Under the pieces are notes generated by a model, which was not told the origin of the DNA, searched no databases, and saw nothing but the letters and a program-made list of their open reading frames with translations. A program made the translations under genes and the position numbers. Below are positions 33,076 through 39,968 of a stretch of 64,000 nt of DNA, piece after piece; positions within the stretch are counted from its first letter, which is position 1; each line of letters begins with the position of its first letter. Source of the stretch: Chitinophaga parva (GTDB lineage: Bacteria > Bacteroidota > Bacteroidia > Chitinophagales > Chitinophagaceae); contig NZ_QCYK01000003.1 in NCBI RefSeq assembly GCF_003071345.1, positions 124,001-188,000 of the forward strand, read 5' to 3'.

Positions 33076-33960
33076 ATGAAAACGACTGTCCTATTCCTAT
33101 GCAGCTGCCTGGCGGTGTGCAGCGCCGATGCGCAGCTTTTGAAAAAAGCGGGTGATAAACTGAGATCCGTGGTGCACAGAAACAATGCAGATTCTACCTA
33201 TGCCATGGCAGACGGCGGCGAGCCTACCATGCCTGCCGATGTGGAAGAAAAAGCGGTGCGCAGCGGCCAGCAGCGTGCCAACCCTGCCCTCCTGATCTCC
33301 GGTGATGACCGGGTGCAGATAGACTCCACTTTTGATTTTGATGTGGCCATTTACCAGGACATGGAAGCCTACCAGGGCAACCAGCTGGTGAAAGATGGCG
33401 GCCAGCAGATCGTGATCTATTACAGCGCCTCCCAGCCCATGTTTGCCATTCAATTGTCCAGCCGCGCCACGGCGGCCCGCCATCACTTTTACGGCAATTT
33501 TGAAAAGGAATCTTTGCTGAACATTACCGGCGATGAAAAAATAGCCAGCGGTGTAAAACAGGCTATGTCGCTGGAAGCCATCGAGCCTGCATATCCCGGT
33601 GATTTTGGCTACCTGGGCGTGCTGCTGCGCACGGGCAATAAAAAGGTGATAGCAGGCGTAGCCTGTGAAGAATATTTAGGCCACAACGATGCGCATGTGA
33701 CCAATACCAACCATGGTGCTGTAACCGCCCATGTGTGGATCCCGCAGGACCCGCGGACGTTATTCCCCGGTTATGGTTTCATCCCTAAAAAATACCTGGA
33801 TGAAATAGAAACCCTGCGCACGCAAGGTGGTTATGCACCATTCATTTTCCCGTTGGAGATGTACCTGGAATACGGGAATGGTGACAAGGTATACACGTTC
33901 ACGAATGACATTATCATGGGCGAGCACCGCACGGTGAGCGTAATGGATATTGTTAAATAG
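33076..33960 (+). CDS. Secreted protein of unknown function (294 aa)
   Basis: It starts MKTTVLFLCSCLAVCSADAQ, a signal peptide with an SPI-type site. The mature part is beta-rich with FAIQLSSRATAARHHFYGNFEKESLLNITGDEK in pieces, then KVIAGVACEEYLGHND and VWIPQDPRTLFPGYGFIPKKYLDE. This resembles the DUF4412 family of secreted Bacteroidota proteins, but I am not sure. The ORF is open upstream to 32998, overlapping the end of the LuxE-like gene; ATG at 33076 gives the signal peptide. A TACCTTGC -7-like box lies at 33046. It converges on the DoxX gene. Confidence 0.65.
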   Translation: MKTTVLFLCSCLAVCSADAQLLKKAGDKLRSVVHRNNADSTYAMADGGEPTMPADVEEKAVRSGQQRANPALLISGDDRVQIDSTFDFDVAIYQDMEAYQGNQLVKDGGQQIVIYYSASQPMFAIQLSSRATAARHHFYGNFEKESLLNITGDEKIASGVKQAMSLEAIEPAYPGDFGYLGVLLRTGNKKVIAGVACEEYLGHNDAHVTNTNHGAVTAHVWIPQDPRTLFPGYGFIPKKYLDEIETLRTQGGYAPFIFPLEMYLEYGNGDKVYTFTNDIIMGEHRTVSVMDIVK

Positions 33961-33969
33961 CAACCCTGG

Positions 33970-34407
33970 TCAGGAGCGCCGCCTGTGCCACAAAAGGTAG
34001 TCCAGGCTTGCCTTCCCGGGCCCGAAGCAAAAGAGTGTGAGCAACATTAGTAAATAATACAAGGGGATTTCAAAGCCATTGTTGCCCGCGTCAAATCCAT
34101 TTTCCCAATGCACTGTTTTAATGGCCACCAGCATCACGATCATGAGTGGGATGCTGATAATGCGCGTAGCCAGGCCCAGCGTGAGCAGCAGCACCCCCAG
34201 GGCCTCTGTGCCGGCGGCCAGGTAGGCGCTGAGTTTGGGCAGGGGAATGTTCATGCCGGCAAACCAGTCTGCAATGTCCTGGATATTGCTCCACTTCTTG
34301 GTGGCGGGGCCATAGAAGCCATAGGCCAGCACCAGGCGTACCAGCAAAAGGGGGATGAAGCCAAGCTGCGTGAGCCTGGTATTCCAGGTGGCAAAACGTG
34401 CGTTCAT
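33970..34407 (-). CDS. DoxX family protein of the bufferin-type locus
   Basis: The protein has 145 residues with four predicted transmembrane helices and the DoxX pattern (LVRLVLAYGFYGPATKKW, GTEALGVLLLTLGLATR, IVMLVAIKTVHWENGFDAG, LLMLLTLFCFGPG). It lies after the DUF2063 gene with a 4-base overlap (ATGA), so translation is coupled. DoxX proteins often close MNIO/DUF2063 operons (HvfD-like) and are thought to be membrane partners of the metallophore pathway. The substrate is unknown. Confidence 0.85.
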   Translation of the reverse strand: MNARFATWNTRLTQLGFIPLLLVRLVLAYGFYGPATKKWSNIQDIADWFAGMNIPLPKLSAYLAAGTEALGVLLLTLGLATRIISIPLMIVMLVAIKTVHWENGFDAGNNGFEIPLYYLLMLLTLFCFGPGKASLDYLLWHRRRS

Positions 34408-35150
34408 GCAAATCCGAGGATTAGTTTAGTATGAAGGGCGTGCTCAAAGAAAGATAAAGTAGCCTGGCGGATCTCCTCCGTGGGCGCAATGCCCAGCGTG
34501 GCACAGGCAGTGGCCATGAGGTTATCCATGGTAGCCGGGCCTTCGGCCAATGTTTCCAGCATACTCACAAAAGCGGGGGAGAGGGCGGTAAATTCCACAT
34601 CGCCACTTTCCGGCTGGCGGTGCAGGGCCAGGAAGTAGTGCCCCTGGTGGGCGGCCGTGATCTGGTGTGCCGGTTGCAGGTGCACCGGGAATTGGAAATG
34701 CTCCAGGTGATGCTCGGGATTGAGCACCAGTTTATCCTGCCGGAGGTCGCCCTGGGCGCGGTATTCCGCGGAGCGGTCTTCCATCATGAACAACTCCACT
34801 TCCAGCCATTCAAACCAGAGCAGTTCCTGCAGGAAGGGATATTTTTCCAGCAAAGGATGCTGCACGGCCGTCATGTATTCATACAGTTCTTTGGGCATGT
34901 ACCATACCTGCGCACTTTGGCAGGGATGCTCACGGAAGAAGCGTTGCACCAGGTGGTCCCATTCTGCTTCTTCCAGCAGATTGTGCGTAAGCGGGTAGGC
35001 AGATTGCAGGCTGTCGTCCACCACGTTGTATACCAGCCGGCGGTAGTGGTGCACGCTGCTGCGCACGCCTTTGATGGGCGTGTATTCGCCGGTGCGGCAA
35101 TAGCTGGCCAGGGCCTGCTGGTAACTGGTGGTAGGATTAGCGGCTGGCAT
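34404..35150 (-). CDS. DUF2063 (HvfC/BufC-like) MNIO partner protein
   Basis: The protein has 248 residues. Its N-terminal domain (YQQALASYCRTGEYTPIKGV, HHYRRLVYNVVDDSLQSAYPLTHNLL in pieces, VQRFFREHPCQS) matches the DUF2063 helical domain that recruits the MNIO enzyme and its precursor. The C-terminal part is alpha/beta with a WFEWLEVELFMMEDR segment. It overlaps the upstream MNIO gene by 14 bases and the downstream DoxX gene by 4. Its function here is inferred from the locus: it presents the precursor to the MNIO enzyme. Confidence 0.85.
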   Translation of the reverse strand: MPAANPTTSYQQALASYCRTGEYTPIKGVRSSVHHYRRLVYNVVDDSLQSAYPLTHNLLEEAEWDHLVQRFFREHPCQSAQVWYMPKELYEYMTAVQHPLLEKYPFLQELLWFEWLEVELFMMEDRSAEYRAQGDLRQDKLVLNPEHHLEHFQFPVHLQPAHQITAAHQGHYFLALHRQPESGDVEFTALSPAFVSMLETLAEGPATMDNLMATACATLGIAPTEEIRQATLSFFEHALHTKLILGFA

Positions 35151-35967
35151 GGGCTACGGGATTTAAGGCTTTATGTTTGATGCTTTGCAGGCGGTTCAGC
35201 TCATCCTGCAGCAGTGGCAGTTCGGGGATATTGAAATCCCTCTCCAGCAGGGTGGGCACATTGCGCTGCAGCTTGTGCATGGCGTAGGTGTAAAGCTGGT
35301 ACACGGGGTCAATGATGGCTTCCCCGTGGGTGTCAATAATGAGGTCTTCGGCTACTTTTTCATGACCCGCCATGTGGATGTAGGAAACCCTTTCCAGCGG
35401 CAGCTGGTCTATAAATTCGTAAGCGTCGTATTGATGATTGAAACCGTTCACGTAGATATTATTCACGTCCAGCAGCAGTTCGCAATCGGCTTCGGAAAGG
35501 ATGTTGTTGATAAAATCCACTTCACTCATTTCCGGTGCCACGGGCGTGTAATAGCTTACAATTTCAATGGCTATTTTTCTTTCCAGGAGTTCCTGCACGG
35601 TTTTAATGCGCTGGGAAACGTGTTTCACCGCATCCGCTGTAAACGGGATGGGGAGCAGGTCGTAGAGGTGTGCGTTGTCGCACTTGGAGTAGCTGAGATG
35701 CTCGGAGTAGATCCGGGCGTTGGTATCGCGGAGGAATTTTTTCACCTGGCGGAGGAAGTCCATGTCCAGCGGATCAGGGCTGCCGATGGAAAGGGAAAGG
35801 CCGTGCGTATAGAAAGGGTATTTTTCCAGTGCGCGGTCAAACAGCTTTTTCCAATAGCCACCTACGCCGATCCAGTTCTCGGGCGCAGCTTCTATGAATG
35901 CAGGTTGCAGGAGATGGCTGTTTAAAAATTCTTCTGCAAAATCTTTCCGGAATCCGATGCCTACCAT
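35137..35967 (-). CDS. MNIO (DUF692) multinuclear iron oxidase, bufferin/HvfB-like
   Basis: The protein has 276 residues, complete. It has the TIM-barrel metal ligands of DUF692 in order: EAAPENWIG (Glu), YTHGLSLSIGS (His), IYSEHLSYS (His), LLLDVNNIYVN (Asp/Asn), SYIHMAGHEK (His, His), IDTHGEAIIDP (Asp, His) and LLERDFNIPE (Glu). MNIO enzymes modify cysteines in ribosomal peptides, for example to 5-thiooxazole or oxazolone-thioamide forms that bind copper. Known relatives act on EGKCG-type precursors such as HvfA. The precursor gene lies just upstream, with a hairpin between. Confidence 0.92.
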   Translation of the reverse strand: MVGIGFRKDFAEEFLNSHLLQPAFIEAAPENWIGVGGYWKKLFDRALEKYPFYTHGLSLSIGSPDPLDMDFLRQVKKFLRDTNARIYSEHLSYSKCDNAHLYDLLPIPFTADAVKHVSQRIKTVQELLERKIAIEIVSYYTPVAPEMSEVDFINNILSEADCELLLDVNNIYVNGFNHQYDAYEFIDQLPLERVSYIHMAGHEKVAEDLIIDTHGEAIIDPVYQLYTYAMHKLQRNVPTLLERDFNIPELPLLQDELNRLQSIKHKALNPVAHASR

Positions 35968-36000
35968 GATGCAAAATTTAAACGTGTCTTTAACGAGAAG

Positions 36001-36027
36001 AACCGGCAGGTCTGCTGCCTGCCGGTT
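36001..36027 (-). terminator. Hairpin between precursor gene and MNIO gene
   Basis: A perfect 10-bp stem (AACCGGCAGG with CCTGCCGGTT) lies 18 bases after the precursor stop and 34 bases before the MNIO start. The tail is only weakly T-rich, so it may act as a partial terminator or as an mRNA end that keeps the precursor message abundant. Confidence 0.6.
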
Positions 36028-36045
36028 TGTGAGGTCGTTTATGTA

Positions 36046-36393
36046 TTATTGACCGTCTTTCTTGGGGGTAGTGGTGGTACCTTTTTTCTTGGCGCCACAT
36101 TTACCTTCACCGCATTTGCCTTCGCCGCACTTGCCGTCTTTGCCTTTCTTGGCAGAGCTCTTGTTAGCGCCGCATTTGCCATCTTTTGCCTTGGTGCTGT
36201 CGGCACCGCATTTGAGTTCCAGTGCGCGGGCAGTGGTGGTATTGCTGTTCAGCAGGTTGCTACGTACCGCGGTACCATTGCCCAGCTCATTGTAGCTGAA
36301 AGCAGATGCTGCCTGTGCAGAGAAAGAAGCGGCGGTCATGATGGCGCCAGCTACGAGGGTGCCTGCGAGCAGGGATTTCTTTTTGTTTTCCAT
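36046..36393 (-). CDS. Cys-rich exported precursor peptide with DGKCG/EGKCG repeats (bufferin/HvfA-like)
   Basis: The protein has 115 residues. Residues 1-29 are a signal peptide (MENKKKSLLAGTLVAGAIMT..., cleaved near AQAA). The mature part is Ser/Thr/Asn-rich, then has five cysteines at 62, 74, 89, 94 and 99: one LKCG, two DGKCG and two EGKCG. The rest is Lys/Gly-rich and ends KKDGQ. EGKCG is the motif whose cysteine is converted by MNIO enzymes in HvfA-type bufferins. The modified peptide is expected to bind copper outside the cytoplasm. The gene lies before the MNIO gene and after an ECF sigma pair. Codon use is repetitive because of the Gly/Lys/Cys repeats. Confidence 0.88.
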   Translation of the reverse strand: MENKKKSLLAGTLVAGAIMTAASFSAQAASAFSYNELGNGTAVRSNLLNSNTTTARALELKCGADSTKAKDGKCGANKSSAKKGKDGKCGEGKCGEGKCGAKKKGTTTTPKKDGQ

Positions 36394-36506
36394 GTGCTTG
36401 TAGTTTTTAGAAGAATGATGATTATGTATGTTTCAGCATGAGCGGAATGCGGATGGAACTATTCAGGAAAAGTATTGTTGATCTTACACGGAAGGTTAAG
36501 CGATCA

Positions 36507-36770
36507 TTACAGGTCTTTCAACCTTCGGACAATATTTGTTTTCAGTTTTTCCGTATCAGTGATCTGCGGGCTGCTTCCTTGTGAAAACCGCCGCAGTAGC
36601 TGGTCCAGGCGCTTGCTTTGCTTTTCATAATAGCGGCAATATCGGCAAACGGCGTTATGTACCCGGAGTTTGAGTGCCATTTTCCTGCTGATGCCGGTAC
36701 TCAGTTTTTGTTCCATGATCATGGTGGCCTCCCTGCAGGAAAAGGTGAGCCGGAAAAGCAGTTGTTTCAT
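36507..36770 (-). CDS. Small zinc-finger-like protein, likely anti-sigma factor
   Basis: The protein has 87 residues. It contains VHNAVCRYCRYYEKQ, an H-x3-C-x2-C pattern like the ZAS zinc anti-sigma domain, plus an earlier SCREAT segment. There is no transmembrane helix, so it would be a soluble anti-sigma factor. It starts 3 bases after the end of the sigma gene, as sigma/anti-sigma pairs do. It may sense metal or thiol stress and hold the sigma factor, but this is inferred from position and motif. Confidence 0.7.
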   Translation of the reverse strand: MKQLLFRLTFSCREATMIMEQKLSTGISRKMALKLRVHNAVCRYCRYYEKQSKRLDQLLRRFSQGSSPQITDTEKLKTNIVRRLKDL

Positions 36771-36773
36771 ACA

Positions 36774-37370
36774 CTACCGTTTAAACCAGTGATGGTCCAG
36801 GCATTGCCGCAACTGTACTTTGGCGCGGTGCAATATCTGCCAGTAGTTAGTCGTGGTAAGGTTTAAATCCTGACAGATCTCTTTTCCTTTTTTTTCTTCG
36901 AGGTATTTCAGGTGAATGGCGGCATGCCACCCCGCAGGCAGCTTGTCCATACACTGCTGCAAGGTCTGGGAAAATTGGGGATCATCCAGCAGGTGCAGGT
37001 CGTAATAGTCACCATGAACGGGCGTTCTGCCTGGTAGCCAGGCGCCGTCTGCAGCAAAGTACTGCTCCATCAGGCGGTCGGCCCTTTCCGGTTGCAGGCT
37101 GCTTTCCAGTACTACAGGATTACGGAGTTTTTTACGGAAGTGGTCTGCTACTTTATGTTCAAGAATGCCAAAGAGCCAGGTACGGGGTTTGCTTTCCTGG
37201 CGGTATTGTTCAAACGACATACAGGCGGCCATGAAAGTATCCTGCACCAGGTCCTCCGCGATGCTACGGTCGGAAACCTGTTGCAGGGCCCGTGCCAGCA
37301 GGGCATCTGTATGGGCATTTACCCATTCGTCCAGGGTGGCATGCAGCGCTTGTTTACGGGTACTGAGCAT
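36774..37370 (-). CDS. ECF sigma-70 family factor
   Basis: The protein has 198 residues. Region 2 includes DRSIAEDLVQDTFMAACMSFEQYRQES in pieces and the PRTWLFGILEHKVADHFRKK segment. Region 4 has the helix-turn-helix KYLEEKKGKEICQDLNLTTTNYWQILHRAKVQLRQCL, in pieces. It is a short ECF sigma with both domains. It is cotranscribed with the small Cys-containing protein and sits just upstream of the metallophore precursor, so it probably directs stress-dependent expression of that locus. Its own upstream region reads TATCTTTT on the minus strand at about 37395, close to a -7 element. Confidence 0.88.
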   Translation of the reverse strand: MLSTRKQALHATLDEWVNAHTDALLARALQQVSDRSIAEDLVQDTFMAACMSFEQYRQESKPRTWLFGILEHKVADHFRKKLRNPVVLESSLQPERADRLMEQYFAADGAWLPGRTPVHGDYYDLHLLDDPQFSQTLQQCMDKLPAGWHAAIHLKYLEEKKGKEICQDLNLTTTNYWQILHRAKVQLRQCLDHHWFKR

Positions 37371-37539
37371 AGATTAAGAGAAAGCCTTCAAAAGATAGGA
37401 AGATTCCCCAGCAATTAAGATAAGTAATAGCAATCTTAACATTCCACTAACTGTTTTGTGTGGGCGGTGTAAGGTAGATACGTTGTACAAGATGGATGCA
37501 GTTTTAAGTGGCAGGTTTATTTTTGCCGTAGCGCCAAAA

Positions 37540-37568
37540 GAAAGGCCCCGCGGGCAATGCGGGGCCTT
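37540..37568 (-). terminator. Terminator of mqo
   Basis: A 10-bp stem (AAGGCCCCGC with GCGGGGCCTT), 25 bases after the mqo stop, has an A-rich other side that gives T on the minus strand. Confidence 0.85.
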
Positions 37569-37593
37569 GTATAAAGTGGTGTTGTAAGCGATG

Positions 37594-39099
37594 TTACTTT
37601 GCCAGGTGGAGCACCCTGGCGGTATGGGCTCTCACCTCGTCGCTCAGGGCGGGGTGATCGTTCAGCGCCTGGCCAAAGGAAGGGATCATTTCCTTCAGCT
37701 TTTGCTGCCAGGCAGGGCTGGAAGCGTGTTGCTTAAAGCACTTCTGGATGAGCTGCAGCATAATAGATACGGAGGTGGATGCGCCCGGAGAAGCACCCAG
37801 CAGTGCGGCAATGCTGCCATCTGCAGCGCTCACCACTTCAGTACCAAACTCCAGGATGCCGCCGTGTTCCGCATCTTTCTTGATCACCTGTACCCGCTGG
37901 CCAGCCACTTCCAGTTCCCAGTCTTCCATCTTTGCCTCGGGGAAGAAATCGCGCAGCGCAGCCAGGCGGTCTTCCTGCGACTGGCGTACCTGGTTAATGA
38001 GGTAGCGGGTAAGGGGCAGGTTGTCCATACCGGCCGCCAGCATGGGGCGTATATTATTGATCTTTATAGACAAGGGGAGGTCCAGCAGGGAGCCATTTTT
38101 CAGGAACTTGGTGCTGAAGCCGGCGTAGGGCCCAAAGAGGAGGGCTTTCCGGCCATTGATCATGCGGGTGTCCAGGTGGGGCACCGACATGGGAGGAGAG
38201 CCTACAGAAGCTTTGCCATATACTTTGGCCTTGTGCTGTGCAATGATATTTTCATTGGTACACTTGAGCCACTGGCCGCTCACGGGGAAGCCGCCAAAGC
38301 CTTTGCCTTCGGGTATATCAGATTTAAGGAGCAGCGGGAGGGAGCCGCCGCCGGCGCCGATGAAAACAAACTTTGACTTCAGGTCGCGTTTCTGGCGGGT
38401 TTGCAGGTCTTTTACCGTGATCTCCCAGCGGCCATCATCGGCCTGTTCCAGGTCGCGCACCTCGTGGTGGAGGTAGAACGATACACCGGGCTTGGACTTC
38501 AGGTAGTTGAAGAGGTTGCGGGTGAGGGCGCCAAAGTTTACGTCTGTGCCCAGTTCCGTGTAAGTAGCGGCTACGGGTTGGTTGGGATCGCGGCCGTCCA
38601 TGACCAGGGGCATCCATTGAGTGAGCTGGGCGTGGTCTTCCGAGTACTGCATGTCCCGGAACAGGTGGTGCTGCTGGAGGGCGTCGTGGCGTTTCTTAAG
38701 ATATTCCACGTTTTCCTTGCCCCACACGAAGCTCATATGCGGTACGGAGTTGATAAAGGTGGAGGGAGCTTCCTGGATGAGCTTATGCTCTACGAGGTAG
38801 GCCCAGAACTGCCGGGATACTTCAAACTGTTCAGCGATCTTCACGGCCTTAATGCTTTCTACGGTGCCATCGGCCTTTTCGGGAGTGTAATTAAGTTCGC
38901 AGAGGGCGGAGTGTCCGGTGCCTGCATTGTTCCAGGCATCGGAGCTTTCGCCGGCTACGACATCGAGTCTTTCAAATACCTGGATGGTAAGTTCCGGTTG
39001 CAATTCTTTCAGCAACACACCCAGGGTAGCGCTCATAATGCCGGCACCGATCAAAACTACATCCGGCTCAGTATTGGGTGAAATATCCTGTTTCAGCAT
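37594..39099 (-). CDS. mqo: Malate:quinone oxidoreductase
   Basis: The protein has 501 residues. An N-terminal FAD Rossmann motif appears as DVVLIGAGIMSATLGVLL, then AGESSDAWNNAGTGHSALCELNYTPE in pieces and GTDVNFGALTRNL. The C-terminal half has FVFIGAGGGSLPLL and SPGASTSVSIM, the marks of Mqo. The membrane-associated flavoprotein oxidises malate to oxaloacetate and gives electrons to quinone. I preferred ATG at 39099 to the frame start at 39120, which adds a short basic tail. The gene has its own terminator. Confidence 0.95.
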   Translation of the reverse strand: MLKQDISPNTEPDVVLIGAGIMSATLGVLLKELQPELTIQVFERLDVVAGESSDAWNNAGTGHSALCELNYTPEKADGTVESIKAVKIAEQFEVSRQFWAYLVEHKLIQEAPSTFINSVPHMSFVWGKENVEYLKKRHDALQQHHLFRDMQYSEDHAQLTQWMPLVMDGRDPNQPVAATYTELGTDVNFGALTRNLFNYLKSKPGVSFYLHHEVRDLEQADDGRWEITVKDLQTRQKRDLKSKFVFIGAGGGSLPLLLKSDIPEGKGFGGFPVSGQWLKCTNENIIAQHKAKVYGKASVGSPPMSVPHLDTRMINGRKALLFGPYAGFSTKFLKNGSLLDLPLSIKINNIRPMLAAGMDNLPLTRYLINQVRQSQEDRLAALRDFFPEAKMEDWELEVAGQRVQVIKKDAEHGGILEFGTEVVSAADGSIAALLGASPGASTSVSIMLQLIQKCFKQHASSPAWQQKLKEMIPSFGQALNDHPALSDEVRAHTARVLHLAK

Positions 39100-39290
39100 G
39101 ACCTTGATTCGAGACCGCAAAGTTACATGGAAAAATACATTATGGGCGGAGGTTTTTTATAAAACTTGAATGAGATTGGTAGTTTTTAACAAAAGCTCAA
39201 CTGGTGGAGGGTGTTTTTAAAATATTTTAAAATTAACAATATGATAAGGTGATGGAGCCGGAGCATATTTTATGGATTTTGTAATTTTTT

Positions 39291-39321
39291 TTTGGAGAAA
39301 TGGGGAAAGGGATTACTTTTG
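39291..39321 (+). promoter_or_regulatory. Promoter of tRNA-Leu(CAG)
   Basis: TTTG (39291-39294), 19 bases, then TACTTTTG (39314-39321) is a full consensus Bacteroidota promoter, 26 bases before the tRNA. Confidence 0.8.
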
Positions 39322-39347
39322 CACTCCCTGAAACACAAATCAGTGAT

Positions 39348-39429
39348 GCCCAGATGGCGAAATTGGTAGACGCACTGTGTTCAGGTCGCAGCGCCGCAAG
39401 GTGTGCTGGTTCGAATCCAGTTCTGGGCA
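39348..39429 (+). tRNA. tRNA-Leu(CAG)
   Basis: The 82-base gene has a 7-bp acceptor stem (GCCCAGA with TCTGGGC), a D-arm with GCG/CGC, an anticodon arm CTGTG-TTCAGGT-CGCAG giving anticodon CAG, a long variable arm (CGCCGCAAGGTG) and a T-arm CTGG-TTCGAAT-CCAG. The discriminator is A, and the CCA end is not encoded. The variable arm and anticodon both fit leucine. A promoter and a terminator flank it. A reverse-strand reading frame here is spurious. Confidence 0.95.
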
Positions 39430-39433
39430 CATT

Positions 39434-39476
39434 AAAAGGTTGTAAGTTATTGGCTTACAACCTTTTCTGTTTTTTA
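39434..39476 (+). terminator. Terminator after tRNA-Leu
   Basis: A 13-bp stem (39434-39446 with 39454-39466) is followed by T-rich sequence. Confidence 0.9.
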
Positions 39477-39968
39477 TAATATATCCTTTTTATAGCATGT
39501 ACCCCGCTTTTTCTCCACCATCGCTGGCACAAATGATACGCTAAAATTCGGGGGCTGGCAAGGGACAAGACCAGCATATTTTTTATGCCGATTATACCAA
39601 GCAAATCAGCTGGCGTCTTCAATTACAAATAATTAAAGTCCGCACCATCAAGCTGTAATTACTTTAATTATATTACAGTGTAATTTCATCACTAACAGCA
39701 GCTTTTCCTGAATTGGCTGACTGATGAACTGTATATAAGAATCTGGCCCTCCTAACAGATCTGGTAAGGATTAACGCATGCATAGTTCTGACTCCTAATT
39801 AACAGGTAAATATCTTCCCGGTGTTGCAAACGGTTGAGCAACGACTTTATCCTGCGTTAAAGATTAAACCTGACGATCTGACGCTAAAACTTATTATGTT
39901 AATCAATCAAAAAACGGCAACATCCATATCCTGTCGCTGCTTTGACCTAAAGTATATCTTCATCAGAT
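39477..39968. other. AT-rich intergenic region after tRNA-Leu
   Basis: This gap of about 500 bases lacks any convincing reading frame and is clearly more AT-rich than its surroundings. It contains no recognisable integrase, repeat or RNA gene. A weak TATCTTCA near 39955 may be the -7 element of the histidine kinase gene. Confidence 0.5.

Noticed and set aside
39233..39430. A 65-codon reverse frame over tRNA-Leu
   Set aside because: It reads across the tRNA gene; such PRTGFEPA-type peptides are a well-known artefact of tRNA sequences.
39477..39968. Possible prophage or integrase remnant
   Set aside because: No coding frame with phage or recombinase character could be found in the AT-rich stretch.
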